Assembly (NCBI GenBank): GCA_027577415.1
Contig: JANBQS010000725.1
Location: forward strand, 1 to 13,028
Source: Coemansia sp. RSA 922
Lineage: Eukaryota; Kickxellomycota; Kickxellomycetes; Kickxellales; Kickxellaceae
Direction: 5' to 3'
Length of the DNA stretch: 13,028 nucleotides
Shown in pieces: positions 1 through 6,387 of this stretch. The notes under the pieces are model-generated. The model was given only the letters and a program-made list of their open reading frames with translations, searched no databases and was not told where the DNA came from. Within the stretch, counting starts at the first letter, position 1; every line of letters begins with the position of its first letter. The translations under genes and the position numbers were made by a program.

Positions 1-2
1 CA

Positions 3-122
3 ATCATCCTTGTTGACGAGGCACTCAAGTGGGTTGCTCGCACATTTATAGACCCGCCCTCTGTCCTAACTCGTGGCAACAGCAGCGCAGCAGTTTCAAA
101 CAAGAAGAAGAAAGTAGATTAA
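3..122 (+). CDS. C-terminal end of an unrecognised protein (partial, 5' end outside the window)
   Basis: The third forward frame is open from the first base of the window to a TAA at 120-122, giving 39 residues. It begins IILVDEALKWVARTFIDPPS and ends in a lysine-rich tail (NKKKKVD). The frame is protein-like: the DEALKWVARTF stretch reads as an amphipathic helix, followed by a polar low-complexity stretch and a basic C-terminus. Base composition is more GC-rich than the following spacer, as in the conserved genes of this window. The stop lies only 24 bp from the stop of P1 on the opposite strand, so the two genes converge and their 3' ends must overlap or nearly touch. I do not recognise the family. 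The basic tail could be a nuclear localisation signal, but too little is present to say. Confidence that this is real coding sequence is moderate. Confidence 0.5.
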   Translation: MILVDEALKWVARTFIDPPSVLTRGNSSAAVSNKKKKVD

Positions 123-146
123 GATTATATATTAAGATTACGTATA

Positions 147-509
147 TTACAATTGACTATTCATATATGTAATTATCTCATTGGCGGCATTTGTGCCAAA
201 GTTCTCAATAGCTATAACAGAGTTGCTGCTGTTTGTAAATTTGATTACAACGCACTCCTTGGGGTTGCGAGTCCATTTGCATAAAAGTTGTGGAGTGTCA
301 TCAGTATTCACAACGATAAAAGCATGAGTAATTGTATTAGCCCAAGTTTTCAATCTCTTTAATCCTTCCACGCAATCAACGTCGTAGCAATGTAACCCCA
401 AATTTGTTGACGTACCAAATATACAGACATATTGAGGTGATGTTGGATATTTATCATACTCTGTCCCTGTAATTGGCTTGATAAGTAATGATTCCAAGAT
501 AGCTGACAT
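147..509 (-). CDS. P1: small hypothetical protein, 120 residues, member of a local paralogous family
   Basis: An unrecognised protein of 120 residues from an ATG at 509 to a TAA at 147. No signal peptide, membrane segment or prenylation box is visible, so it is probably cytosolic or nuclear. Three short hydrophobic stretches look like beta strands: YVCIF (27-31), AFIVV (63-67) and CVVIKF (86-91), with an apparent helix around GLKRLKTWAN (49-58). It aligns without gaps to P2 over about 68 residues with roughly 16 identities. These include an I-x-G in strand 1, G-x-K-x-L-x-x-W-A in the helix, and N-P-x-x-C before strand 3. A TATA box lies about 90 bp upstream. The gene is AT-rich compared with the conserved genes of the window. 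It is the last of three small minus-strand genes. Function unknown; the gene call is fairly secure because of the P2 match and the promoter. Confidence 0.75.
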   Translation of the reverse strand: MSAILESLLIKPITGTEYDKYPTSPQYVCIFGTSTNLGLHCYDVDCVEGLKRLKTWANTITHAFIVVNTDDTPQLLCKWTRNPKECVVIKFTNSSNSVIAIENFGTNAANEIITYMNSQL

Positions 510-1161
510 TATAAAGAATAAAAAAGTATGTGTGTGTGTGAGTAAAAGTAAAGAAGAAGAAAAAATGGTAGAGAGAGAGCAAGAGTTTCTTCCTTTTTAT
601 ACCATGAGAAAGAGCGGGATTTGAAAAAAAAAATCTGTTTGGCAATCATAGGTTCAAGAAGAAGTAGCGTGATCCGTAAAGAATTGGAGGCCAAAGCGCG
701 TGAATACTCACATGTTGTTTTTTGTAAGTCGAAGGGAGTAGGCGCTGACTTGGAGATTTCTTGCAAAGAAAGGTAAACCAAGTGCTAAGAGAAAAGATTT
801 AGCCAAAGTCAGCGTTCCAACCCCATGATAATTGTAAAATCAACGTCCATCTCATGACATTTTTTTAAAAAGTAGCAGCATGCCCATGCTTACCAAAACA
901 AGAAAAAAATCCTAATCGATAGCCATCACCATACAGTTTTTTTTGTACTCGTGTCTTGTTCTTTTGCAGTCAACAGAAGAGAAGAACAAAGCTTATCACA
1001 CTAGATCTTTTTTATTTTTTTTACTTTCCCCCCCTTTTTTGGTGAGGAAATATGTCAGGCGACTAACAAAAAAAAAAGTGTATGTTTTTTATTCTCAAAA
1101 AGAAAACCATCTACTGAAGAAGAAAAAACTATCAAGATGTGTCTACATTTAAAAAAAAAAA
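510..1161. other. Intergenic region between P2 and P1 (about 650 bp)
   Basis: No credible gene lies here. The part next to P1 holds its TATA box, a (TG)n run at about 530-540 and long purine tracts, which are pyrimidine-rich on the P1 coding strand. The part next to P2 (about 900-1160) is full of A and T homopolymers and probably contains the P2 3' end. A GCATGC palindrome occurs at 878-883, but without an adjacent TATA box, unlike the copies before P2, P4 and P5. No tRNA or other RNA gene was seen. Confidence 0.5.
594..601 (-). promoter_or_regulatory. TATA box of P1
   Basis: The minus strand reads GGTATAAAAAGGAAG across this site, a consensus TATAAAAA box. It lies 85-92 bp before the P1 ATG at 509, and the stretch between is CT-rich on the coding strand, like a fungal core promoter and leader. 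NXT1, P3 and P5 have TATA-like boxes at comparable distances. Confidence 0.6.
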
Positions 1162-1530
1162 CTAGTCGAGGTTAATCCAATTAGTCCACTCGTAAAGTAC
1201 CATCATTGTGTCCACTTGTGTAAAAGAAGAGTATCCAAAAGTTGGATCTCTACCCCTATTTTTAAATATGGCTACTCCACACTTTTGAGGATTACTTTCA
1301 AAAATTAAGCCAAGAATACCGTCCACAGCTTCTCCAGGGATGAGAACCGTGTACCCAGCTTCTTTAGCCCAGTCAGCCAAATCCTTGACGCCTCCAGTAA
1401 GTCCATCTACTGTACCATTTGGACCTACCTCTTCCTTGGGGCCTAAAATAAGAACAACTTTTTTGTGCTCACGTATGTAGCGACCAAGCATTTCCATAGA
1501 GCTATGACGAGAAACAGTTGGGGTAATCAT
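1162..1530 (-). CDS. P2: small hypothetical protein, 122 residues, paralogue of P1
   Basis: An unrecognised protein ending at 1162. I chose the ATG at 1530 because it gives 122 residues and places strand 1 at residue 25, as in P1 (27). Strand-like stretches are VVLIL (25-29), TVLI (61-64) and CGVAIF (84-89). These intervals equal those of P1 (36, then 23 residues). Shared residues with P1 include a glycine after strand 1, G-x-K-x-L-x-x-W-A (47-55) and N-P-x-x-C (80-84). The C-terminus is aromatic (LYEWTNWINLD). The frame stays open upstream, and an in-frame ATG at 1641 would add 37 residues; it would be the first AUG about 70 bp after the TATA box at 1704-1711. The added segment has lysine-rich and phenylalanine-rich parts that look more like translated leader, but an extended form cannot be excluded. 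No known motif; function unknown. Confidence 0.7.
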   Translation of the reverse strand: MITPTVSRHSSMEMLGRYIREHKKVVLILGPKEEVGPNGTVDGLTGGVKDLADWAKEAGYTVLIPGEAVDGILGLIFESNPQKCGVAIFKNRGRDPTFGYSSFTQVDTMMVLYEWTNWINLD

Positions 1531-1694
1531 TTGAGAAAGAGTTGAAAAAAATTTAACAAAGAAATTTTGCAGAGTAAGGAAAGAGGAAGAAAGCACGAAA
1601 AACTCTTTTTTTGGTTTCTTGTCCTCCACCCCACCAGGCATGACTGTAAAGAAATGTTTGACTGAGGGTATCGGAAACAGAATAAAAAAGAATA

Positions 1695-1711
1695 GCATGC
1701 TTTTCTTTATA
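1695..1711 (-). promoter_or_regulatory. TATA box followed by GCATGC, upstream of P2
   Basis: The minus strand reads TATAAAGAAAAGCATGC. A TATA box followed by the palindrome GCATGC also precedes P4 (11628-11641) and P5 (12226-12239). Here four or five extra bases separate the two parts. The site is about 180 bp before the chosen P2 ATG, or 70 bp before the alternative ATG at 1641. Confidence 0.45.
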
Positions 1712-1802
1712 CAAAAAAAAAGAGGACAAGAATAGAATGATTCTCTCTTTAAAGGAAAAAAAAAAATAGTAGCATGATTTTATAAAGTAGTAAAAAGAAA
1801 AT

Positions 1803-2204
1803 CTACAAAATAACGCAACAAGAAAAGTTATAATTTGGTTGATTATTCCCAGAAGATGTAGCTTTTGCAGCGGTAGGATTCTGGAGCGCCTTGAGACTTT
1901 TTTCAAACTTGTCAAGTTCAAAAGTCAGATTCGCAATCTTGGCTTCACCATCAGCGAAAAAGGCAACACCCTCTTTGATTAGAAGTTCCTTCTTTTCCTT
2001 AAACGCTTCAACACCCTCAAAAGCCAGAGCATTAAATGGGACTTTGTTTTTTTCGAGCAACATAAGTACTAGGGGATCCGTCAGTTGTTTAAATCGATTG
2101 TAGCCGCCATCCGACGGAGAAGGTAAGAATACTACACAGTATGGTTTGCCTTTGACATATTCTTCGGCAGCGCTACAACTCAATAGTGGAGAGACAAACA
2201 TCAT
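1803..2204 (-). CDS. P3: small CaaX-box protein, 133 residues, probably prenylated
   Basis: An unrecognised protein that starts with two adjacent ATG codons (2204 and 2201) and ends in SCCVIL before a TAG at 1803. The last four residues, C130-V-I-L133, form a CaaX box. By the general rule for these boxes, a terminal leucine favours geranylgeranylation by GGTase-I. The neighbouring C129 could be palmitoylated. Strand-like stretches YCVVFL (22-27), FNALAF (57-62) and GVAFF (79-83) are spaced 35 and 22 residues apart, almost exactly as in P1 and P2, although side-chain identity is low. Next come a charged helix (about 92-108) and a flexible tail rich in Ala, Thr, Ser and Asn (110-128), like the hypervariable tail of Ras proteins. 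There is no P-loop or other GTPase motif and 133 residues is too short for a small GTPase, so this is not Ras or Rho. Likely peripheral membrane protein; role unknown. Confidence 0.75.
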   Translation of the reverse strand: MMFVSPLLSCSAAEEYVKGKPYCVVFLPSPSDGGYNRFKQLTDPLVLMLLEKNKVPFNALAFEGVEAFKEKKELLIKEGVAFFADGEAKIANLTFELDKFEKSLKALQNPTAAKATSSGNNQPNYNFSCCVIL

Positions 2205-2522
2205 AAAAGGTGGTTAAAAAAAGAAGAGATGTACAAGTAGTAAAAAAAAGATGCGAGGAGAGAAGAAGAGAAAAGATGCGAGTTGGATGGGCGAAATAGG
2301 TATTTAATTGAAACGCCAATCTTTGCTTTGCTTTTTTGCTTTCATTCTTTCAAACGGGTCTCTTACAAAGAAACTTGCTTTGTAAAAAAGTACACGTGAT
2401 AATAAAAAGAACCCATTGTATAAAGCACATCCAAAAGAACAAGTAAAGAAAAAAAGAAAGAGAGGCGAGAGATTACATTCTAATAAAGAAAACAGAGAAA
2501 CCTTTTTTATTTTTTTATTACA
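2205..2522. promoter_or_regulatory. Divergent promoter between P3 and NXT1
   Basis: A 318 bp spacer serves two genes transcribed away from each other. For NXT1, TATAAAG at 2419-2425 lies about 104 bp before its ATG. For P3, the minus strand has a TATA-like TTAAATAC at about 2299-2306, some 100 bp before its ATG. An E-box CACGTG lies at 2393-2398. CACGTG is the core site of bHLH factors such as Cbf1 and Pho4, but one six-base match is weak evidence. Confidence 0.5.
2247..2282. repeat. Two direct copies of AAAGATGCGAG in the P3 promoter
   Basis: AAAGATGCGAG occurs at 2247-2257 and again at 2272-2282, a 25 bp step, separated by a purine-only stretch. The copies lie between the P3 ATG and its TATA-like sequence, so they would be in the P3 leader or around its start site. 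They may be binding sites for a regulator or just a local slip duplication of purine-rich DNA. Confidence 0.4.
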
Positions 2523-2894
2523 ATGTTTCAACAACAGGATACAAAGCAAGTATCTTCACAGTCTCTCAACATGGGTGAGCGGTTTGTAGACCAGTATTAC
2601 AGTGGGTTCAACAAATGTGGAAAGTACTATCAACCAACCAGCAAAGTGATGTGGAACGGTAATGGATACAGTGGTGAACAATTCAAGACCACAGTACTAC
2701 CAGACCTCCAACGTCAGCTCTCACAATTCGAAGTAACAGGATTCGACTGCCACTCACTAGGCGACGGACCCACATTGATTACAGTCAGCGGTGTAGTCAA
2801 AGTAGATCGCAAAGAACGGTTCTCACAGACTTTTATCATTGAACGGACCGGAGGACTGACTTATATCCAGAGTGATTGTTTTAGAATAGTATGA
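2523..2894 (+). CDS. NXT1: NTF2-related export protein (NXT1/p15 type), 123 residues
   Basis: A small NTF2-fold protein that by homology pairs with the mRNA export receptor (NXF1/TAP in animals, Mex67 in fungi) to carry mRNPs through nuclear pores. The whole 123-residue fold is in one exon. Diagnostic stretches are VMWNGNGYSG (42-51), where p15 proteins have LVWNGN-x-x-SG; RFSQTFII (99-106), like the FNQNFIL strand; and SDCFR (117-121) near the C-terminus. These favour the p15/NXT1 branch over Ran-GDP-binding NTF2, which lacks the WNGN motif. Budding yeast uses the divergent Mtr2 instead, whereas fission yeast and animals keep Nxt1/p15. The start follows TTACA and sits at the expected N-terminal helix; a TATA box lies 104 bp upstream. 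The gene diverges from P3 and converges on HEH, with 40 bp between the stop codons. Confidence 0.9.
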   Translation: MFQQQDTKQVSSQSLNMGERFVDQYYSGFNKCGKYYQPTSKVMWNGNGYSGEQFKTTVLPDLQRQLSQFEVTGFDCHSLGDGPTLITVSGVVKVDRKERFSQTFIIERTGGLTYIQSDCFRIV

Positions 2895-2934
2895 TATTGA
2901 TAAGAATATATAAAAAAAAGAAAGTAAAAGAAAA

Positions 2935-4809
2935 TCATTGTGGACCAGGAGATAAAACTCGCGTTGGCGAGGCAAAAGGAGAGCCGAATGGCGAGAATGC
3001 ATCCATATCCTCTTCATCGTCAAGCGGACCGATCCATTCCCAGACGCGCATTGGCTCTCCACGGACCGCCGTCGTACGGCAGCGCACATTAGCACTACGC
3101 TCAACAACAGCACGCACCCGGTCCCAGACACCAGCTCTCGCCCTGGGGTCATAGTAGACAGTAGCAGGACCATTGCCCTCCAGCTCAGGAGTATCCGGCA
3201 GACTGTTAGGCCCAGCACCGCCGCCAGCAAGCAGCAAAAGGTCGCGCAGCTGCAGCGACGGGATGGCCGGCGACGGAGACAGCGCCGGGTCGAGGTAATG
3301 GCGGCGTGCCTGGCGCTTAAGGCGGCGCAGCGCACTTCCCACAAGCGCATCAGCAGCGCGCTGCTCAGCACGGCGGGCAGCCATGCGGCGAGAGACGACT
3401 ATGGCTACGACAGACACGCCCACAAGGCTCAGCAGGCCAGGCAGATTGCCCAGCATAAAATCGAGCACCAAGGTACGCGCGCGACACGTCAGAGGCTGGC
3501 TGCCGCGGTGGGCGACAAAATAGGACTTTTCCACCGAGCCGCCCTCCTCCTCATCATCGTACTCTACAACATTGAGCGCCACCTCCGACCCGCGGTGCTT
3601 CTCCAGCTCGTCGACTGCGAGCTGGAACAGCACGTCAAAGTCGTCGTCGCCCAGCAGCGGCGACCGCACTGCAGACACGGCTCGGCGCAGATCAGCCACG
3701 CTGACGCCCTTCAGCTCGACCTCGTCAGCCTCGTCCAGCACAGCCGGTTCCGCAATGCCCGAGCCGAACCACTTCTTCAGCCGCGAGCGCACGTCGTCGC
3801 CGACCGAGCCATCACACTCAACGCGGCCACGGTGGGCCGCGCACTCGGCGACAAGCGCGTCGGCCAGCGCGTGCACGCGCAGCTCCGTCGACGCGTCGCG
3901 CACACAAGAGGGCACACGCGGGATCCAGCGCGGCGCCAGCGGCGGGAACGAGATGACGTGGCCGGCGTCGCACTGCACAGCCACGCGCTGATTGGCCACC
4001 ACCCACTGGTCGCGGCGCCCGGGCTCGGCAGCGCGCCAGGCGGCCAGCGGCAGCTGAGGCGCACACTCGGCGTGCTCGGGGCAGCTCATTGGCTGCGGCT
4101 GCACGTATGCGCGCGCATACTGTGCCCAGTGGTTGATCTGATCAGCCACGCCAGCGCCCGTCGGCGGGGCCTCGGGCATCGGCAGCGCAGCGGGCATCGG
4201 CAGCTCGGCTCGGGCATTGCCAAAACCCAGCGCCCACTGCTCGTGCGTACGCCACGCCGCCAGCGCAGCCGCCGCCACGCCCACCCACGCTGCAACGGTT
4301 CGCAGCGCGCCGCGGCGCTTGTGCTTGAACTGCGGCTCACTGCGGGCCACGCGGTCCCGGGCAGCTCGGCTCGGAATGCCCGTGGCGCCGCGCGACTCGC
4401 TCAGCGTCGACGCCACCGACGACCGCCGCGAGTGCGAGCCGACGCGCGAGCCCTCGACGTGCTGGCGCAGCGTAGCCACACGCCGGCGCTGCAGATCGCC
4501 GTCCGAATCACCGTCTGAATCACCGGTGGGCTGCTGCACCACACGCGGGGCCAGCGGATTGCGCGGCGCCACGGCGATGCGAGGACCGACGGGTGGCAGT
4601 CTGCTGATCTGGCTGATCTGGTTAGTGGTCGCACGCCGGTGGTGCTGCGGCTGGACGACTGGCGGCGCTTGCTGATTGGCCGACGCCAGCTGCCGCAGAG
4701 CATCAGGCGTCATGGTGAATCGAGTGCTTGGTGCTGACGCCAGCGGCCGCTCCAGGTTGAACTTTGGCGGGCCCGTGGGAGGAAGGTCTCTAGCAGGCAC
4801 GTCGATGTC

Positions 4810-4847
<38 letters not shown>

Positions 4848-6195
4848 ACCGAGCGACAAGGTCGTCGACATGCGACTGAGGCAGCTCCGGCTCCGCCAGG
4901 TCCTCGTGCTGATCCAGGCCCAGATCCTCACCAGGGATATCGCCCTCATCGTGGGCCATTTCCGGCGTGGGAGGAGCCGGAGCCGGAGCCGGAGCCGGAG
5001 CGGCTCTGGGCAGGGCCACTTTGAAGGACAGGTCCGACACCTGCGACTTGCGAAGGGCGGCCATTGGCGTGACAGGCCCCGCAGCAGCATCAGCGCTCGG
5101 CGGCTGCTCGGCCTTGCGCCGCCTCTTGCGCGCGGTCTCGGGGCTGCTCTGGAACGGATTCTCGTCGGAAAAGTTGCCGGGCTTCTTCGCACGGTCCTTG
5201 CTGGCGGTGGCAGTCACGTGCTTGCGAGGCCTCTCGCTGGGGCTGTCGGAGGGCTTCTCGCCCTGGCGGTGCTTGGCAATCCGCTGCCGCTGGGCGTCGT
5301 TGACGCGGGGCTTGGCCGGCGTGAAAATCTCATCGTCGCCGCTGTCCACGGCCTGGCTGCCGCTGTCGTCGGCGTCGCTGAGCTTGCGCTTCGCCCCGGC
5401 CTTCACCGCCACGGCCTTGTCCATTGTGGACTTGGGCGGCGGGCTGTCGGCCGCCTGCGAAAGCGCCTCGGGTCTGATCTTTTTGGTCTTTTTCTTGGCC
5501 TTGTCCTTGTCCTTGTCCTTGTCCTTGTCGACAGGAGCAATAGCCGCCGCCGGCCTAGTCGAACTTGTTGATGGCACTACTACCCGGGCCGTAACTGGCT
5601 TCGCTACCGGCCTGGAAACAGGCGTCACTGGCGCCCTGGTAGTAGAAGTCGTTGCTGTCGGACGACTAGTAGGTGTGCCCGGCGCCCGAGCAACCGGAGT
5701 CGTTGGAGGCCTGGCAACAGGCGTCACCGGAGCGCGAGTAATAGTTTTCGCTGGCGCCTTGGCAACAGGAGTCACTGGAGCCCTCGTAGTGGTAGTGCTA
5801 GTAGTAGTTGCCGGAGGTTTAGTAGTAGTTGCAGCCGTCGCCGGAGGCTTAGTTGTAGTCGTTTCGTCCTTCGTGTCGCGCTTCACCATCGGCGGCCGAC
5901 TACGCTCAACAGGCTTTGGCGTACGAGCCCTCGTGCGCTCGCCAATGGCACTGGCCGATGGCATTACTTCAATGTCACGACCATCGGGCTTGACGCGCTT
6001 CAGCTTCTTGGCTTCCTTGCGTAGCTTGCTGGCTTGATCCAATACACCACGTTGAAGAATTCCCAGCAACTCGCTCTTTTTGGCGTTACTTGGAAATTCT
6101 ACAGAATGCTTGTTAAGAATATTGCGAATGGCCGACATCTTTAACCCCTGTGGGTCAAAGCCAGCATCAAGATACTGTTCTCCACTACTACTCAT
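2935..6195 (-). CDS. Inner nuclear membrane protein of the Src1/Heh/MAN1 family, 1086 residues
   Basis: An integral inner nuclear membrane protein that in relatives tethers chromatin and takes part in pore quality control and ESCRT recruitment. Order of parts: HeH/LEM-like helix-extension-helix at 8-48 (YLDAGFDPQG; a conserved FPSNAKKSELL segment); a very long disordered region rich in T, P, A and K with TPVA repeats (about 135-212), KDKDKDKDK (about 222-231), a basic cluster ARKRRRK (355-361) that looks like a nuclear import signal, an AP repeat, and 12 glutamines (451-462). Then come transmembrane segment 1 (about 629-648), a lumenal domain of about 264 residues with several cysteines, transmembrane segment 2 (about 913-934), and a winged-helix MSC domain ending at VWEWIGP (1051-1057), the hallmark of Man1/Src1 C-termini. 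The ATG at 6195 is chosen because the HeH domain follows directly; the upstream open frame is translated leader with no valid ATG in frame. GC content is high. No intron is seen. Confidence 0.92.
4810..4845 (-). repeat. CAG tract encoding 12 glutamines in HEH
   Basis: Eleven uninterrupted CAG codons (4813-4845) followed by one CAA (4810-4812) encode Q451-Q462 in the disordered linker between the basic cluster and the first membrane segment. Such pure triplet runs are prone to length change by replication slippage, so the number may vary between strains. Confidence 0.9.
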
Positions 6196-6280
6196 TGTAA
6201 AAAAGAATAATAAAGATAAATAAAATAATAATTTGAGAGAACGCGTGGAGAAAAAGAAAAAGGGGGGATAGGCCCCACAT
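6188..6280 (-). other. Possible upstream ORF overlapping the HEH start codon (30 codons)
   Basis: An ATG at 6280 opens a 30-codon frame (starting MWGLSPLF) that ends at a TAG at 6188-6190, eight bases past the first base of the HEH ATG in another frame. If the transcript began upstream of 6280, this frame would reduce initiation at HEH. The frame is mostly translated T-rich leader and its peptide looks meaningless. Its ATG sits inside the inverted repeat described separately. Whether it is transcribed depends on the unknown start site. Confidence 0.25.
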
Positions 6281-6286
6281 CCCCCC
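6262..6286. repeat. G/C inverted repeat in the HEH promoter or leader
   Basis: GGGGGGAT (6262-6269) is perfectly matched by ATCCCCCC (6279-6286) across a 9-base loop. The structure stands out inside an otherwise A/T-rich spacer and lies 67-91 bp before the HEH ATG, close to where transcription should start. In RNA it would form a strong stem at the cap-proximal end of the leader; in DNA the G-run could be a protein-binding site. Confidence 0.55.
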
Positions 6287-6340
6287 ACTATAAAAAATAA
6301 ACAAAAAAAGTTTTATTTTTTATTTTCATCAGCCACCCGT

Positions 6341-6355
6341 GATTGGCTGACGTAA
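6341..6355. promoter_or_regulatory. CCAAT box next to a CRE-like site, upstream of HEH
   Basis: The plus strand reads GATTGGCTGACGTAA; in the HEH direction it is TTACGTCAGCCAATC. It joins a CRE/ATF-type octamer (TGACGTAA) to a CCAAT box, the core recognised by the HAP/NF-Y complex. The site lies about 150 bp before the HEH ATG and just 3' of the dehydrogenase gene. The same pairing recurs at 8315-8336. Confidence 0.5.
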
Positions 6356-6387
6356 ATGCCACGTACAAAAAAAAAAAAATAATAGCT

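Noticed and set aside
943..1152. Plus-strand open frame of 69 codons between P1 and P2
   Set aside because: It begins at a TTG, not an ATG, and is translated homopolymer-rich spacer.
1803..2204. P3 as a Ras or Rho GTPase fragment
   Set aside because: It has a complete start and stop, no P-loop or guanine-binding motifs, and the strand spacing of P1 and P2; only the tail resembles Ras.
2523..2894. Classical NTF2 (Ran-GDP import factor)
   Set aside because: The WNGN and SDCFR motifs and the overall pattern fit the p15/NXT1 branch better.
3298..6037. Long plus-strand open frames opposite HEH (about 406, 253 and 356 codons)
   Set aside because: They are antisense to a gene with clear HeH and MSC domains, overlap each other, and consist of the Arg, Ala, Ser and Leu-rich strings expected from reading GC-rich DNA backwards.
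6196..6288. N-terminal extension of HEH upstream of 6195
   Set aside because: The extension lacks an ATG in frame and is translated T-rich leader; the HeH domain starts directly after the ATG at 6195.
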